64,000 bases of DNA from Streptomyces sp. NBC_01775 (GCF_035917675.1 NZ_CP109104.1:6076001-6140000); one strand, 5' to 3'; shown: positions 7,062 through 15,527, counted from the stretch's first letter. Notes: a model not told the origin generated them from the letters alone. Numbers and translations are program-made.

Positions 7062-8003
7062 GTGAACGGTTTCGACGAGCGCTTCCTGACCCGCAACGGA
7101 CTGGCGGCCCGCCGGCTCGCGGCCCTCCTGCTGGGCCACGAGCCGGACACCCGCCTGCCCCGGGCCCGCGACCTCGCCGAGCAGTTGAAGTGCGGCAACG
7201 GCACCATCCAGGCGGCGCTACGCCTGCTGGAGGAGTCCGGCGCCATCGAGACGGCGGCACGCGGCCACCTCGGCACCTTCCTCGTCCGCTCGGACCGCTC
7301 CGTGCTGTGGCGGCTGTCGGGTCTGGGCACCTTGCTCGCCGCGATGCCGCTGCCCTACTCCCGCCGCTACGAGGGCCTCGCCACCGGATTGCGGGCCGTC
7401 TTCGACGAGGCGGGCACGCCCTTCGCCGTGACGTTCATGCGCGGCGCCGGTGCCCGGACCACGGCGCTGCTGGAGGGCAAGGCCGACCTCGTCGTCCTCT
7501 CCCGCTTCGCCGCCGACCGGCTCGTCGAGGAGCACGAGGGCGCGCTGTCGCTGGTGGTGGACCTCGGTCCCGCCACCTACGTCGGAGCCCACGGCTTCCT
7601 GCTGCGCGAGGGCGCCTCGCTCCAGGCGGAGGGGCTGCGCGTGGCGGTCGACCACGCCTCGGAGGACCAGCGGATGCTCGCCGAGCGGGCGTTCGCCGGG
7701 CGCGACATCGAGTGGGTCGAGTGCTCGTACATGCAGCTGGGCGAACTGTTCGCGCAGGACCGCATCGACGTCACCGTCTGGAACCTCGACGAGGTGCAGG
7801 GCAGCCACGGCATGAACGTGGACGTGCTGCCGCTGGGCGACGAGATAACGCGGGACCTGTCCCTGCGGAATTCCAGCGCGGCGGTCATCGGCAGGGCCGA
7901 GAGCGAGACGGCGCTGAACGCCGTCCGCGACGCGGTCGACCCCGCCCGGGTGACAGCGCTCCAGACCGAAGTGCTCCGAGGTGACCGGATGCCCTCGTAC
8001 TGA
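7062..8003 (+). CDS. yhfZ: YhfZ-like GntR-type regulator with ligand-binding domain
   Basis: The start GTG 7062 was chosen over an upstream GTG at 7014 because a promoter with correct spacing puts transcription initiation on this codon. The 313-residue product begins with a winged helix (residues about 8-75: DTRLPRARDLAEQLKCGNGT, AALRLLEESGAIETAARG). A periplasmic-binding-like effector domain of about 230 residues follows (FMRGAGARTTALLEGKADLV, then EVLRGDRMPSY at the end). This is the organisation of E. coli YhfZ, and the next seven genes are its yhf neighbours. It probably controls the operon in response to a pathway metabolite. A repeat-rich spacer follows before yhfY. Confidence 0.85.
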   Translation: MNGFDERFLTRNGLAARRLAALLLGHEPDTRLPRARDLAEQLKCGNGTIQAALRLLEESGAIETAARGHLGTFLVRSDRSVLWRLSGLGTLLAAMPLPYSRRYEGLATGLRAVFDEAGTPFAVTFMRGAGARTTALLEGKADLVVLSRFAADRLVEEHEGALSLVVDLGPATYVGAHGFLLREGASLQAEGLRVAVDHASEDQRMLAERAFAGRDIEWVECSYMQLGELFAQDRIDVTVWNLDEVQGSHGMNVDVLPLGDEITRDLSLRNSSAAVIGRAESETALNAVRDAVDPARVTALQTEVLRGDRMPSY

Positions 8004-8007
8004 AAGG

Positions 8008-8102
8008 CACCACCGGATGCCTCATGACTGAACCGCACCACCGGATGCTTCATTTCGAACCGCACCACCGGATGCTCCGCACCGAACCGCGCACCCGGAT
8101 GC
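8008..8102 (+). repeat. four direct repeats of about 27-28 nt between yhfZ and yhfY
   Basis: CACCACCGGATGC recurs at 8008, 8036 and 8063, and a fourth copy lacking two bases lies at about 8092. Each is preceded by a GAACCG-like element. The repeat begins inside the stop-codon region of yhfZ and fills the spacer to the yhfY ribosome site. The units are not palindromic, so they look like a minisatellite more than a terminator. Confidence 0.75.
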
Positions 8103-8170
8103 TTCAGCATCCGCCCGCACCGTCAGAAACCAGAATCCCGATTTCCGTGGGGACTTGAGGAGGCCGCGCC

Positions 8171-8545
8171 ATGGACGACCAGCTGGCGCTCCGTATCCAG
8201 CTCTTCCGTGAGGGGGGTCAAGTCCGGCCCGAGGCCGTCGACTTCGTCGCGGCCGAGCTGACCGCGCTCGCCGACGAGGGGCGGCCGGTCACCGAGAAGA
8301 CGGCCGGGATGCTCACCAGCCATCTGATGATGGCCCTGACCCGGCTGCTCGACGGCGAGCCCGTCGAAGCGTTCCTCACCGACGAGCAGGTGGCGGCCGA
8401 GCTGGACGGCCACCCCGAGGCCGTCGCCCGCGCGCGGCGCACCGCGGCCCGCGCCAGCGCCGAACTGGGCGCGGACCTGCCCACATCCGAGATCAACTTC
8501 CTGGCGATGCACCTGGCCGTCCTCGCCCGGCGCGTCACCGGCTGA
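8171..8545 (+). CDS. yhfY: YhfY-like PRD-domain protein
   Basis: ATG 8171 is preceded by GAGGAGG at 8157-8163. The 124-residue protein is a single PRD-like helical domain. It carries the two histidines typical of PTS-regulated domains (TSHLMMAL and FLAMHLAVL). Stand-alone PRD proteins of this kind are called YhfY in E. coli; PRDs in antiterminators and activators are phosphorylated by PTS components on such histidines. Lying between yhfZ and yhfU, it probably has a regulatory role in this operon, perhaps acting with YhfZ. Confidence 0.8.
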   Translation: MDDQLALRIQLFREGGQVRPEAVDFVAAELTALADEGRPVTEKTAGMLTSHLMMALTRLLDGEPVEAFLTDEQVAAELDGHPEAVARARRTAARASAELGADLPTSEINFLAMHLAVLARRVTG

Positions 8546-8566
8546 ACACGTCACGGCTGAAACCGC

Positions 8567-8610
8567 GCACCATCCGGTGCGGCCGGACATCAGCACCCTC
8601 CGGTGCGGCC
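8567..8610 (+). repeat. direct and inverted repeat between yhfY and yhfU
   Basis: GCACCATCCGGTGCGGCC (8567-8584) and GCACCCTCCGGTGCGGCC (8593-8610) are 17/18 identical. Each can fold into a small GCACC/GGTGC hairpin. They may tune expression between the two genes or simply be another repeat expansion. Confidence 0.65.
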
Positions 8611-8652
8611 CGACACCAACCAGAACCCATCAAGCCAAGAGAGGCGACAGCC

Positions 8653-9012
8653 ATGACGAAGATCCTCACCGGCGGAGTCGGCAAGACCGAGGTCGCCCAT
8701 ACCGTCACCGCGCTCGGTCTCGACGGCGTACAGGTCGCCGTATCCAGCGACATGGACGCGGCGATGAAGCTGCGCGCCGGGCAGGCCGACTACTACCTGG
8801 GCACCTGCCACACCGGAGCGGGCGCCTCCCTCGGCGTCCTGGTGGGTCTCATGGGGCAGCCCGCCTGCCACACCTTCGGCCGGAGCGTCCCGTCCGGGGA
8901 CGACATCGCGGCCCTTCTCGCCGACGGCAAGAAGGTCTTCGGGTTCGCCATGGACCAGATCGACACCGTCGCCCCGCTGATCGCCCGCGCCATCGCCGCG
9001 CGCGGCGCCTGA
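8653..9012 (+). CDS. yhfU: YhfU-like DUF2620 protein
   Basis: The 119-residue protein has a GAGAGG ribosome site before ATG 8653. It carries a glycine-rich start (KILTGGVGKTEVAHTVTALG) and a cysteine/histidine motif (YLGTCHTGAGASLG), and ends FGFAMDQIDTVAPLIARAI. This matches the DUF2620/YhfU family, found in yhf operons beside the YhfT membrane protein. Its small size and location suggest a soluble partner or subunit of the YhfT transporter, but no activity is known. Confidence 0.85.
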   Translation: MTKILTGGVGKTEVAHTVTALGLDGVQVAVSSDMDAAMKLRAGQADYYLGTCHTGAGASLGVLVGLMGQPACHTFGRSVPSGDDIAALLADGKKVFGFAMDQIDTVAPLIARAIAARGA

Positions 9013-9049
9013 CCGGGCCCGACGCGTCCCGGGTGTGAGGGAGTAACCC

Positions 9050-10432
9050 ATGAGCAGCACCGTGATCCAGCTGGCGGCCGGAGTCCGGCTCGACTTCTCG
9101 CTGCCCCAGCAGCTCATCGTCATCGGCCTGTGCGCGCTGACCGCGTTCATCTCGCACATGGCCCTGGCCGTCTTCAACGACGGCGTGCGCCCCTTCACGC
9201 TGGACTTCATCCAGGGGCGGACCACCCGCACGGCCACCACGGCGGTCTCCTTCGGACTGTCCGCCGGCTTCATCTTCGGGCTGGGCGCGCCGATGGCGCT
9301 CTCCTCCGGCGTCCTGAACCCGTGGCTGCTCTTCCTCCCCACCGACGTCCTGGGCCTCCTGTCGCCCAAGAAGTGGCTCGCGCCGATCCTGGGCGCCGGG
9401 TGGGGCGCGGTGGTCGTCTTCGGGCTGGGCGGCGCCAACGACCTGGCGCACGACCTGCCGGTGGACTTCCTGACGGCGATGCAGCAGATGTCCACGCCGA
9501 TCCTGTTCCTGTTCACGCTGTTTCCGGTGCTCGCCATCACCAAGCAGTTCGGGCGCGTGCGGGGCGGGATCGCGGGCGTCGTCGAACTGGCCCTCGTCGT
9601 ACTGACGATGAAGCTGTGGCCGAACATGTTCGCGGGCGCGCTGGCCATGGCCGTCGGCGTCCTGATGCTGATCGGCCTGGCCGTCTCCCGTGACCTCAAG
9701 CAGCGCAAGGCCGACCGCGCGGCGGCGGCCGAGGCGGGCCACGCGGACGGTGCCCCGGACGAGGCGGACGAGGCGGACGCCGAGGCGGACGACCCGATGG
9801 CCTCGCTCTTCAGCGCCAGCGCTGCCCGGCTGCGCCGCTACCTGCCGCTGTTCATGGTGCTCGGCGCGGGCGTCTGTCTCCTGGCGCAGACGCACATATT
9901 CGGCGGCGGTGAGGCCACCAGCTTCCTCATAGCGAAGGGGCAGTATTCGGAGGCGGCCCAGGTCGACTTCTACCGGGTGTTCGGCTTCCTCCCGCTGATC
10001 GCGACCACCGCCCTGGCCTCGGGCGCCTACGGCATCGCGGGCTTCACGCTCGTCTACCCCCTCGGCTATCTGATGCCGAACCCGGTGCTCGCCCTGCTGG
10101 TGGGGGCCGTGGTCTTCGCGCTGGAGGTCCTGGCGCTCTCCTGCATCGGCAAGTTCCTCGGCAAGCTGCCGAGCGTGCGCGACTCCTCCGAACACCTGCG
10201 CAGCGCGATCTCCGAGAGCCTCCAGCTGGCCATCCTGTTCGGCTCGCTGATGGCCGCCAACGCGATGGGCGCGGGCCTCGGCATCCTCGTCGTCGGCGGG
10301 CTCTACCTGCTCAACGAGGCCATGGGACGGCCCGTCGTCCGGATGGCGGCGGCCCCGGCCGCGGTGATCGTCGGCGGCATCCTGCTCAACGCCTTGTACT
10401 GGCTCGACCTGTTCACCCCCGTCAAGGGCTGA
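9050..10432 (+). CDS. yhfT: YhfT-like membrane transporter
   Basis: GAGGGAG precedes ATG 9050. The 460-residue protein is mostly hydrophobic, with roughly ten or more membrane segments in two halves. A charged cytoplasmic linker rich in Ala, Asp and Glu (EADEADAEADD region, about residues 223-247) separates them. The first half contains a conserved-looking loop HMALAVFNDGVRPFTLDF. It matches YhfT, the predicted transporter of the yhf operon. With YhfU next door it likely moves the pathway substrate across the membrane. The linker shows an EADEADAEAD micro-repeat of the kind seen elsewhere in this operon. Confidence 0.85.
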   Translation: MSSTVIQLAAGVRLDFSLPQQLIVIGLCALTAFISHMALAVFNDGVRPFTLDFIQGRTTRTATTAVSFGLSAGFIFGLGAPMALSSGVLNPWLLFLPTDVLGLLSPKKWLAPILGAGWGAVVVFGLGGANDLAHDLPVDFLTAMQQMSTPILFLFTLFPVLAITKQFGRVRGGIAGVVELALVVLTMKLWPNMFAGALAMAVGVLMLIGLAVSRDLKQRKADRAAAAEAGHADGAPDEADEADAEADDPMASLFSASAARLRRYLPLFMVLGAGVCLLAQTHIFGGGEATSFLIAKGQYSEAAQVDFYRVFGFLPLIATTALASGAYGIAGFTLVYPLGYLMPNPVLALLVGAVVFALEVLALSCIGKFLGKLPSVRDSSEHLRSAISESLQLAILFGSLMAANAMGAGLGILVVGGLYLLNEAMGRPVVRMAAAPAAVIVGGILLNALYWLDLFTPVKG

Positions 10433-10476
10433 GGCAGCGAGCCGGGCAGGGCGCCACCCCAGAAGGGCACCGCACC

Positions 10477-11577
10477 ATGAGCACCCCCTACGTCTCCGAA
10501 ACCGGACTCCACGCGTCCGACAACGAACCGCACGCCCCGGGGACCGGCCTCCACGCGTCCGGAACCGAACCGCACGCCCCGGAGGCCGGACTCCACGCCC
10601 CGGAGGCCGGACTCCACGTGCGCACCGTCACCGGGCCGCTGGCCTGCGCCTCCGTGCGCGGCCCGGTGCTCGCCCACGAGCACCTGGTCCTCGACCTGGA
10701 CCTCAAGGGTGACGGCGCCGCCGTCCTGGACGCGGACCGGCACGGGGCGTCGGTCGGCGCCGAACTCACCGCGCTGCGCGAGGAGTTCGGCCTCTCCCTC
10801 GTCGTCGAGCTGACCTGCCGGGGGATGGGCCGCGATCCGCGCGCTCTCGCCCGGATGTCGCGCGAGACGGGCGTCGCCGTCGTCGCCGCCACGGGCTGGT
10901 ACTACGAGCCCTTCCACCCGGCGGAGCTGACTCACGCCACTGTCGAGCAGCTCACCGCCACCCTCGTCGCGGAGACGGGTGGGGGCGGGCACACCGGCAT
11001 AGAGGGCACCGGCATGGACGGCACCGGCATTCGGCCCGGTGTCATCGGCGAGGTCGGCAGCCACGGGGAGGTGCCGAGCGAGCCGGAGGCCAGGTCGCTG
11101 CGGGCCGCGGCGCGGGCGGCCCGCACCACCGGCCTCTCGGTGGCCACCCACGCGCAGCTCGGACGCGGCGGCCCGGCCCAGCTCGATGTGCTGACCGGCG
11201 AGGGGCTGCCCCCGCACCGCGTCAGCGTCGGACACCAGGACCTCCTCGACGACCCCGCCGTGCACCGGGAACTCGCGGCTGCGGGCGCCTATGTCGCCTT
11301 CGACACCGTCGGTAAGGACGGCTACCAGAGCGACGAGACACGCCTGCGGCTGCTGCTGGCCCTCCTGGAGGCCGGGCACGCCGACCGGATCCTGCTCAGT
11401 TGTGACATCTCACGCCACGGCTACCTGCGTACCGAGGGCGGCCAGGGCTACGGGCACCTGTTCCGCTCGTTCCTGCCCGCCGCGCGGGCCGTGGGCGTGG
11501 ACGACGACCTCATCGACCTGATGACCCGGCGCAACCCGCTGCGCTTCCTGACCGGCGCGAGCCCGGAGGAGATCTGA
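10477..11577 (+). CDS. php: phosphotriesterase-homology protein (PHP)
   Basis: The 366-residue protein belongs to the phosphotriesterase branch of the amidohydrolase superfamily. Metal ligands are visible: HEH at residues 67 and 69, Glu192 in GEVGS at the place of the carbamylated lysine, His225 (THAQLG), His253 (VGHQD) and Asp310 (LLSCDISRHG). Glu instead of Lys as bridging ligand is the known feature of E. coli PHP. The enzyme probably hydrolyses a lactone or ester; natural substrates of PHP are not established. The first 47 residues are not part of the barrel: they are six 7-residue repeats. A second repeat (GIEGTGMDGTGIRPG) interrupts the barrel near residue 180. Confidence 0.85.
   Translation: MSTPYVSETGLHASDNEPHAPGTGLHASGTEPHAPEAGLHAPEAGLHVRTVTGPLACASVRGPVLAHEHLVLDLDLKGDGAAVLDADRHGASVGAELTALREEFGLSLVVELTCRGMGRDPRALARMSRETGVAVVAATGWYYEPFHPAELTHATVEQLTATLVAETGGGGHTGIEGTGMDGTGIRPGVIGEVGSHGEVPSEPEARSLRAAARAARTTGLSVATHAQLGRGGPAQLDVLTGEGLPPHRVSVGHQDLLDDPAVHRELAAAGAYVAFDTVGKDGYQSDETRLRLLLALLEAGHADRILLSCDISRHGYLRTEGGQGYGHLFRSFLPAARAVGVDDDLIDLMTRRNPLRFLTGASPEEI
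10498..10620 (+). repeat. 21-nt tandem repeat encoding a heptapeptide repeat in php
   Basis: Six consecutive units of 21 nt encode ETGLHAS, DNEPHAP, GTGLHAS, GTEPHAP, EAGLHAP and EAGLHVR. Every unit keeps a central His at position 5. The repeats lie before the conserved PHP domain and stay in frame. Confidence 0.85.
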
Positions 11578-11578
11578 G

Positions 11579-12937
11579 ATGGCGGCCCCCACCCTCCCGC
11601 CGACCCACCCACTGGCCACCGTCCCGGTCGAGGACGCCATCGCGCACCAGTTCCGGCTGTTGGAGCACACCGCGGCGCACTTCGAGGGCGGACAGCTCTT
11701 CGACGCCGACGCCGGGGTGGTGCCCGGTCTCGGCAGACCCCGCACCACGGCCCGCGTCGAGGCCATCCTCGCCGACTACTTCGGCGCCGAGGACGCCGCG
11801 CTCGTGCAGGGAGCGGGCACCGGCGCCATCCGCGCCGCGCTCAACGCCGCCGTACGCCCCGGCGAACCGCTGCTCATCCACCGCGCCCCGGTCTACCGCA
11901 CCACGCGGGTCACGCTGCGCGGGCTCGGCGTGGAGACCGTCCAGGCCGACTTCAACGACGGGGAGACGCTGCGCGCCGCGCTGGCACCGGGCCGGTTCCG
12001 GTGGGCCTACGTCCAGCACACCCGGCAGCGTCTGACCGACTCCTACGACCCCGGCGAGGTGCTGGCGGCCTGCCGTGCGGCGGGGGTGCGCACCCTCACC
12101 GACGACAACTACGCCGTCTTCCGCGTGCCCGCCTCCGGCGTCGAACTCGGGTCCGACGCCTCCTGCTTCTCCCTGTTCAAGCTGCACGGCCCCGAGGGCG
12201 TGGGCGCCGTCGTCGGCTCCGCCGACCTGGTCGGACGCGTCCGCGCCGACAACTACTCCGGCGGCGGACAGGTGCAAGGGCACCAGGCGCTGGACGCGCT
12301 GCGCGCCCTCACCCACGTCCCCGTGCTGTGGGCCGTGCAATCGCGCGTCGGGAGTGAGGTCGCCGAGCGGCTCGCGGCGGGCGAGGTGCCCGGCGTCGCC
12401 GAGGTGCGGCTGGCCAACGCGCAGGACAGATGCGTGCTCATCCGGCTGGAGCGGCCGGTGGCCGCCCGCCTCCCCGAGACGGCACAGAGGTTCGGCGCCG
12501 CGTCCTATCCTGTCGGCTCCAACTCCCGCTACGAGATCGCGCCGCTCTTCTACCGCATGTCCAGCTCGACCCTGGACGACGCGCCCGAGCTGGCCGACTG
12601 GGTCGTGCGCGTCAACCCGATGCGCGCCGGTGCCGACCTGGTCCTGGACATCCTCCGCCGCGCCCTGGACGAGCTGGCTTCGGGCACCGGCGAACCGACG
12701 GCCGGCGTCCGCGAACCGGCCCTCGGAGCCGACGAGCCGACGTGCGGCGCCCCCGGCCAGGGCGGCACCCTCGGTCAGGGCGGCGCCCCAGGCCAGGGCG
12801 GCGCCCCAGGCCAGGACGGCGCCCCAGGCCAGGACGGCGCCCCAGGCCAGGACGGCGCCCCAGGCCAGGACGGCGCCCCAGGCCAGGACGGCGCGCCCTC
12901 GCACCACCCCGCACCGCAGCACCACACAAAGGACTGA
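11579..12937 (+). CDS. yhfS: YhfS-like PLP-dependent enzyme with collagen-like tail
   Basis: ATG 11579 follows the php stop by 1 nt, so translation is probably coupled. Residues 1-365 form a fold-type I PLP enzyme related to YhfS: VQGAGTGAIRAAL (cofactor phosphate region), TDDNYAVF with the Asp for the pyridine nitrogen, and the Schiff-base candidate Lys201 in CFSLFKLHGPEGVG. YhfS resembles cystathionine-type lyases and aminotransferases, but its reaction is unknown. The last 70 residues are unlike the family: about 17 Gly-X-Y triplets built from GAPGQD, which is collagen-like, then a His/Pro-rich end. Confidence 0.85.
   Translation: MAAPTLPPTHPLATVPVEDAIAHQFRLLEHTAAHFEGGQLFDADAGVVPGLGRPRTTARVEAILADYFGAEDAALVQGAGTGAIRAALNAAVRPGEPLLIHRAPVYRTTRVTLRGLGVETVQADFNDGETLRAALAPGRFRWAYVQHTRQRLTDSYDPGEVLAACRAAGVRTLTDDNYAVFRVPASGVELGSDASCFSLFKLHGPEGVGAVVGSADLVGRVRADNYSGGGQVQGHQALDALRALTHVPVLWAVQSRVGSEVAERLAAGEVPGVAEVRLANAQDRCVLIRLERPVAARLPETAQRFGAASYPVGSNSRYEIAPLFYRMSSSTLDDAPELADWVVRVNPMRAGADLVLDILRRALDELASGTGEPTAGVREPALGADEPTCGAPGQGGTLGQGGAPGQGGAPGQDGAPGQDGAPGQDGAPGQDGAPGQDGAPSHHPAPQHHTKD
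12746..12898 (+). repeat. 18-nt tandem repeat encoding a collagen-like tail of YhfS
   Basis: Eight complete units, consensus GGCGCCCCAGGCCAGGAC, run from 12746 to 12889 and a partial unit follows. The last five are almost identical, so the array expanded recently. Each unit encodes GAPGQD or GAPGQG, that is two Gly-X-Y triplets. Confidence 0.9.
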
Positions 12938-12938
12938 C

Positions 12939-14159
12939 GTGTTCCTCGACAGCCTGCTCGCCCGCAACCCGGGGCTCGCCGAAGCCGCGGCCGACCTCCA
13001 CCGGCGCGGTGAGATTCCGCCCGACACGTACGTCATGGACCTCGACGCCGTGGCCGCGAACGCAGCCCTCCTGGCCGCCGAGGCCGAACGGCTCGGACTC
13101 GGCCTGTGGTTCGTCGTCAAGCAGTTCGGACGCAACCCCGAACTGATCGAGGCCGTCTCCCGCGCGATCCCCGCCTACGCCGCCATCGACGCGGACGAGG
13201 CCCGCACCCTGCACGCCGCCGGCGCCCGCGCGGGCAACCTCGGCCACCTGGTGCAGATCCCGCACCGCGCGCTGCCCGAACTGCTGGCCCTGCGCCCGGA
13301 GACCGTCACGGTCTACGACCTGGACAACGCGCGCGCCGTCTCCGAACACGCGCTGCGCCTCGGCTTCGTCCAGGACGTCCTCGTACGGCTCGAAGGCGCC
13401 GAGGGCGCGGTCTACCCGGGTCAGGAAGGCGGGGTCCCGCTCCGGGGGCTCGACGCGTTCGCCGAGGCCGCCGAGCGGCTGGAGGGCGTACGGCTCGCCG
13501 GGGTCACCGCCTTCCCCTGCGTCCTGTGCGACCCGGCGACGGGCGTCCCCGCACCCACCCCGAACTTCGACATCGCCCTCAAGGGACGCGACGTCCTCGC
13601 CGCGCGCGGGCACTCGGGCCTCAAGCTGAGCGCCCCCAGCGCCACCTCCGTGGCGACACTTCCCCTGCTGGCCCGGCTCGGCGCCACCCACGGCGAACCC
13701 GGCCACGCGCTGACCGGCACCACCCCGCTGCACGCGCTCGATCCCACACAGCCGGAGAAGCCCGCGCAGCCGGAGAAGCCCGCGTACGTGTACGTCACCG
13801 AGGTCGCCCACACGCTGGCCGACGGCCGGCCCGCGCTGTTCGGCGGCGGCTTCTACCCCCGCTCGCACCTCAAGTCCGCGCTGCTGCCCCGGACCGGCGC
13901 ACGCCTGGCGGTGCGGGGCGCGCCCGCCGAGAACATCGACTACTACCGCCTCCTCGAAGCCCCGGACCCGGATCCCGGCGGCTCCGGCTCCGGCTCCGGC
14001 TTCGGCTCCGGCTCCGGAGTGCGTGCCGGAGACACGGCGCTGCTGGCCTTCCGCACCCAGGTCTTCGTGACGCGCTCGACCGTCGCCGTCGTCGCGGGCC
14101 TGGCGGCCGGAGCGCCGCGCCTCACCGGGCTCTACGACGCGCGGGGGCGGGCGCTGTGA
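12939..14159 (+). CDS. yhfX: YhfX-like PLP enzyme (alanine racemase-type barrel)
   Basis: GTG 12939 lies 1 nt after the yhfS stop. The 406-residue protein resembles YhfX, a relative of the alanine racemase N-terminal barrel. YVMDLDAVAANAALL is followed by the likely PLP lysine Lys61 in WFVVKQFGRNPELI. Later come a cysteine-rich ITAFPCVLC-like segment (GVTAFPCVLCDPATG) and a C-terminal beta domain (FGGGFYPRSHLKSAL). Two repeats sit in linkers: a duplicated QPEKPA near residue 275 and a Gly-Ser array (GSGSGSGFGSGSG) near 350. The reaction is unknown; with YhfS it gives the operon two PLP enzymes. Confidence 0.85.
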   Translation: MFLDSLLARNPGLAEAAADLHRRGEIPPDTYVMDLDAVAANAALLAAEAERLGLGLWFVVKQFGRNPELIEAVSRAIPAYAAIDADEARTLHAAGARAGNLGHLVQIPHRALPELLALRPETVTVYDLDNARAVSEHALRLGFVQDVLVRLEGAEGAVYPGQEGGVPLRGLDAFAEAAERLEGVRLAGVTAFPCVLCDPATGVPAPTPNFDIALKGRDVLAARGHSGLKLSAPSATSVATLPLLARLGATHGEPGHALTGTTPLHALDPTQPEKPAQPEKPAYVYVTEVAHTLADGRPALFGGGFYPRSHLKSALLPRTGARLAVRGAPAENIDYYRLLEAPDPDPGGSGSGSGFGSGSGVRAGDTALLAFRTQVFVTRSTVAVVAGLAAGAPRLTGLYDARGRAL

Positions 14160-15478
14160 CGGGCGGGGCGGCCGACAGGGCGGTCGGCGAGGCGGGCGGC
14201 ATCCCCGACGACAGCGGCGGCAGGACCGTCATCGTCGTCCTCGACGGCTTCGGGACCGGCGCCATGCCGGACGCGGGGGCCCTGCGCCCCGGCGACGTGA
14301 CGGCCGACACCTGCGGCCACGTACTCGACCACGCCCGCGAGGAGTTCGGCCGCCCGCTGCGGCTGCCCGCGCTCGGCGCGCTCGGGCTCGGCCTCGTCCA
14401 CCCGCACCCCGACCTGGCCCGCCGGACCCAGCTGCCGGTGGCGGCGGGCCGCGCCGCGCTCGGCTACCCCGGCGCGGACACCTTCGCGGGCCACCAGACC
14501 CTGATGGGGGCCGACTTCAGCCGGGTGACGGTGGCACGGCTGGGCGACCACCTGGAGGAGGTCACCCGGGCGCTGCGCGAGGCCGGGCACTGTGTCGAAC
14601 TCCTGGACGGCAAACCGCTGTTGGCCGTCGACGGCGGCGTACTCGTGCACGACAACCTGGAGGCCGACCCCGGCATCAACTGGAACGCCTCCGGCCGCCT
14701 GGAGGACCTCACCTTCGACGGCATCCTCACCATCGCCCGCACGGTACGCTCCCTCGCACCCGTCGCCCGCGTCATCGCGGTGGGCGGCCACGCGGACGGT
14801 CCGCTGAGCGGCTTCGTACGCGACGGCGACGGCGGCACGGTCGGCCTCGACACCCCGGCCACCGGCTTCTACCGCAACGGCGGCCTCCAGGTGCGGCACC
14901 TGGGCGCGAGCCTGGACCACACCCGCCAGCTCCCCGAACTCGCCGCGCGTGCCGGGATCCCGGTGACGCTCGTCGGCAAGGCCGCCGACATCCTGGAGTG
15001 CGAGTCCGCCGTACGCCGCCCGGCCGTGCCCACGGCCGACGTGCTCGCGCACACCCTGGAGGCCGTCCGCGCACCGGCCGTCCGCGGGCCGGCCGCCCGC
15101 GCTCCGGGCCGTGCGCTCGTCGTGGCCAACGTGCAGGAGAGCGACCTGGCGGGCCACCAGCAGGACCCCACGCGCTACGCCCGGATCCTGGAGCAGGCCG
15201 ACGCGGGCCTGGCCGCGCTGATCGCGCTGCTCGACCGGCCCGGCGACCGCCTCGTGGTCACCGGCGACCACGGCAACGACCCGACGATCGGCCACGCGTA
15301 CCACACCCGCGAGTACGTCCCCGTCCTCGTCCACCGCCCCGAGGCCACCGCGCTCGAACTCCTGCCGGACGCGGGCAGCCTCGCGGACGTGGGCGCCACG
15401 GCCGCCGCTTCCCTGGGCCTCGACCCCACGGAACTGGCCAACGGAACCCAGCTGCGCCGCGCACCCGACGCGGCCTGA
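14156..15478 (+). CDS. yhfW: YhfW-like phosphopentomutase-family protein
   Basis: GTG 14156 overlaps the yhfX stop (GTGA). The 440-residue product has the alkaline-phosphatase-superfamily metal site of phosphopentomutase: VVLDGFGTGAMPDAG, the probable nucleophile Thr in DTFAGHQTLMG, NVQESDLAGHQ, TGDHGNDPTIG and HTREYVPVLV. YhfW is a DeoB paralogue in yhf operons. It probably interconverts or transfers phosphate on a pentose-like metabolite, which would fit an operon for an unusual sugar phosphate. It ends the operon, and a hairpin follows 50 nt later. Confidence 0.85.
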   Translation: MTGGAADRAVGEAGGIPDDSGGRTVIVVLDGFGTGAMPDAGALRPGDVTADTCGHVLDHAREEFGRPLRLPALGALGLGLVHPHPDLARRTQLPVAAGRAALGYPGADTFAGHQTLMGADFSRVTVARLGDHLEEVTRALREAGHCVELLDGKPLLAVDGGVLVHDNLEADPGINWNASGRLEDLTFDGILTIARTVRSLAPVARVIAVGGHADGPLSGFVRDGDGGTVGLDTPATGFYRNGGLQVRHLGASLDHTRQLPELAARAGIPVTLVGKAADILECESAVRRPAVPTADVLAHTLEAVRAPAVRGPAARAPGRALVVANVQESDLAGHQQDPTRYARILEQADAGLAALIALLDRPGDRLVVTGDHGNDPTIGHAYHTREYVPVLVHRPEATALELLPDAGSLADVGATAAASLGLDPTELANGTQLRRAPDAA

Positions 15479-15527
15479 GCCCTGTTCGGCCCCGCACGAC
15501 GCGCGTGCTCGACCGGCTGCCCGACAC

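Noticed and set aside
8008..8102. Possible CRISPR array
   Set aside because: Units are directly tandem with short, similar spacers, and no cas genes are present; it is a minisatellite-like repeat.
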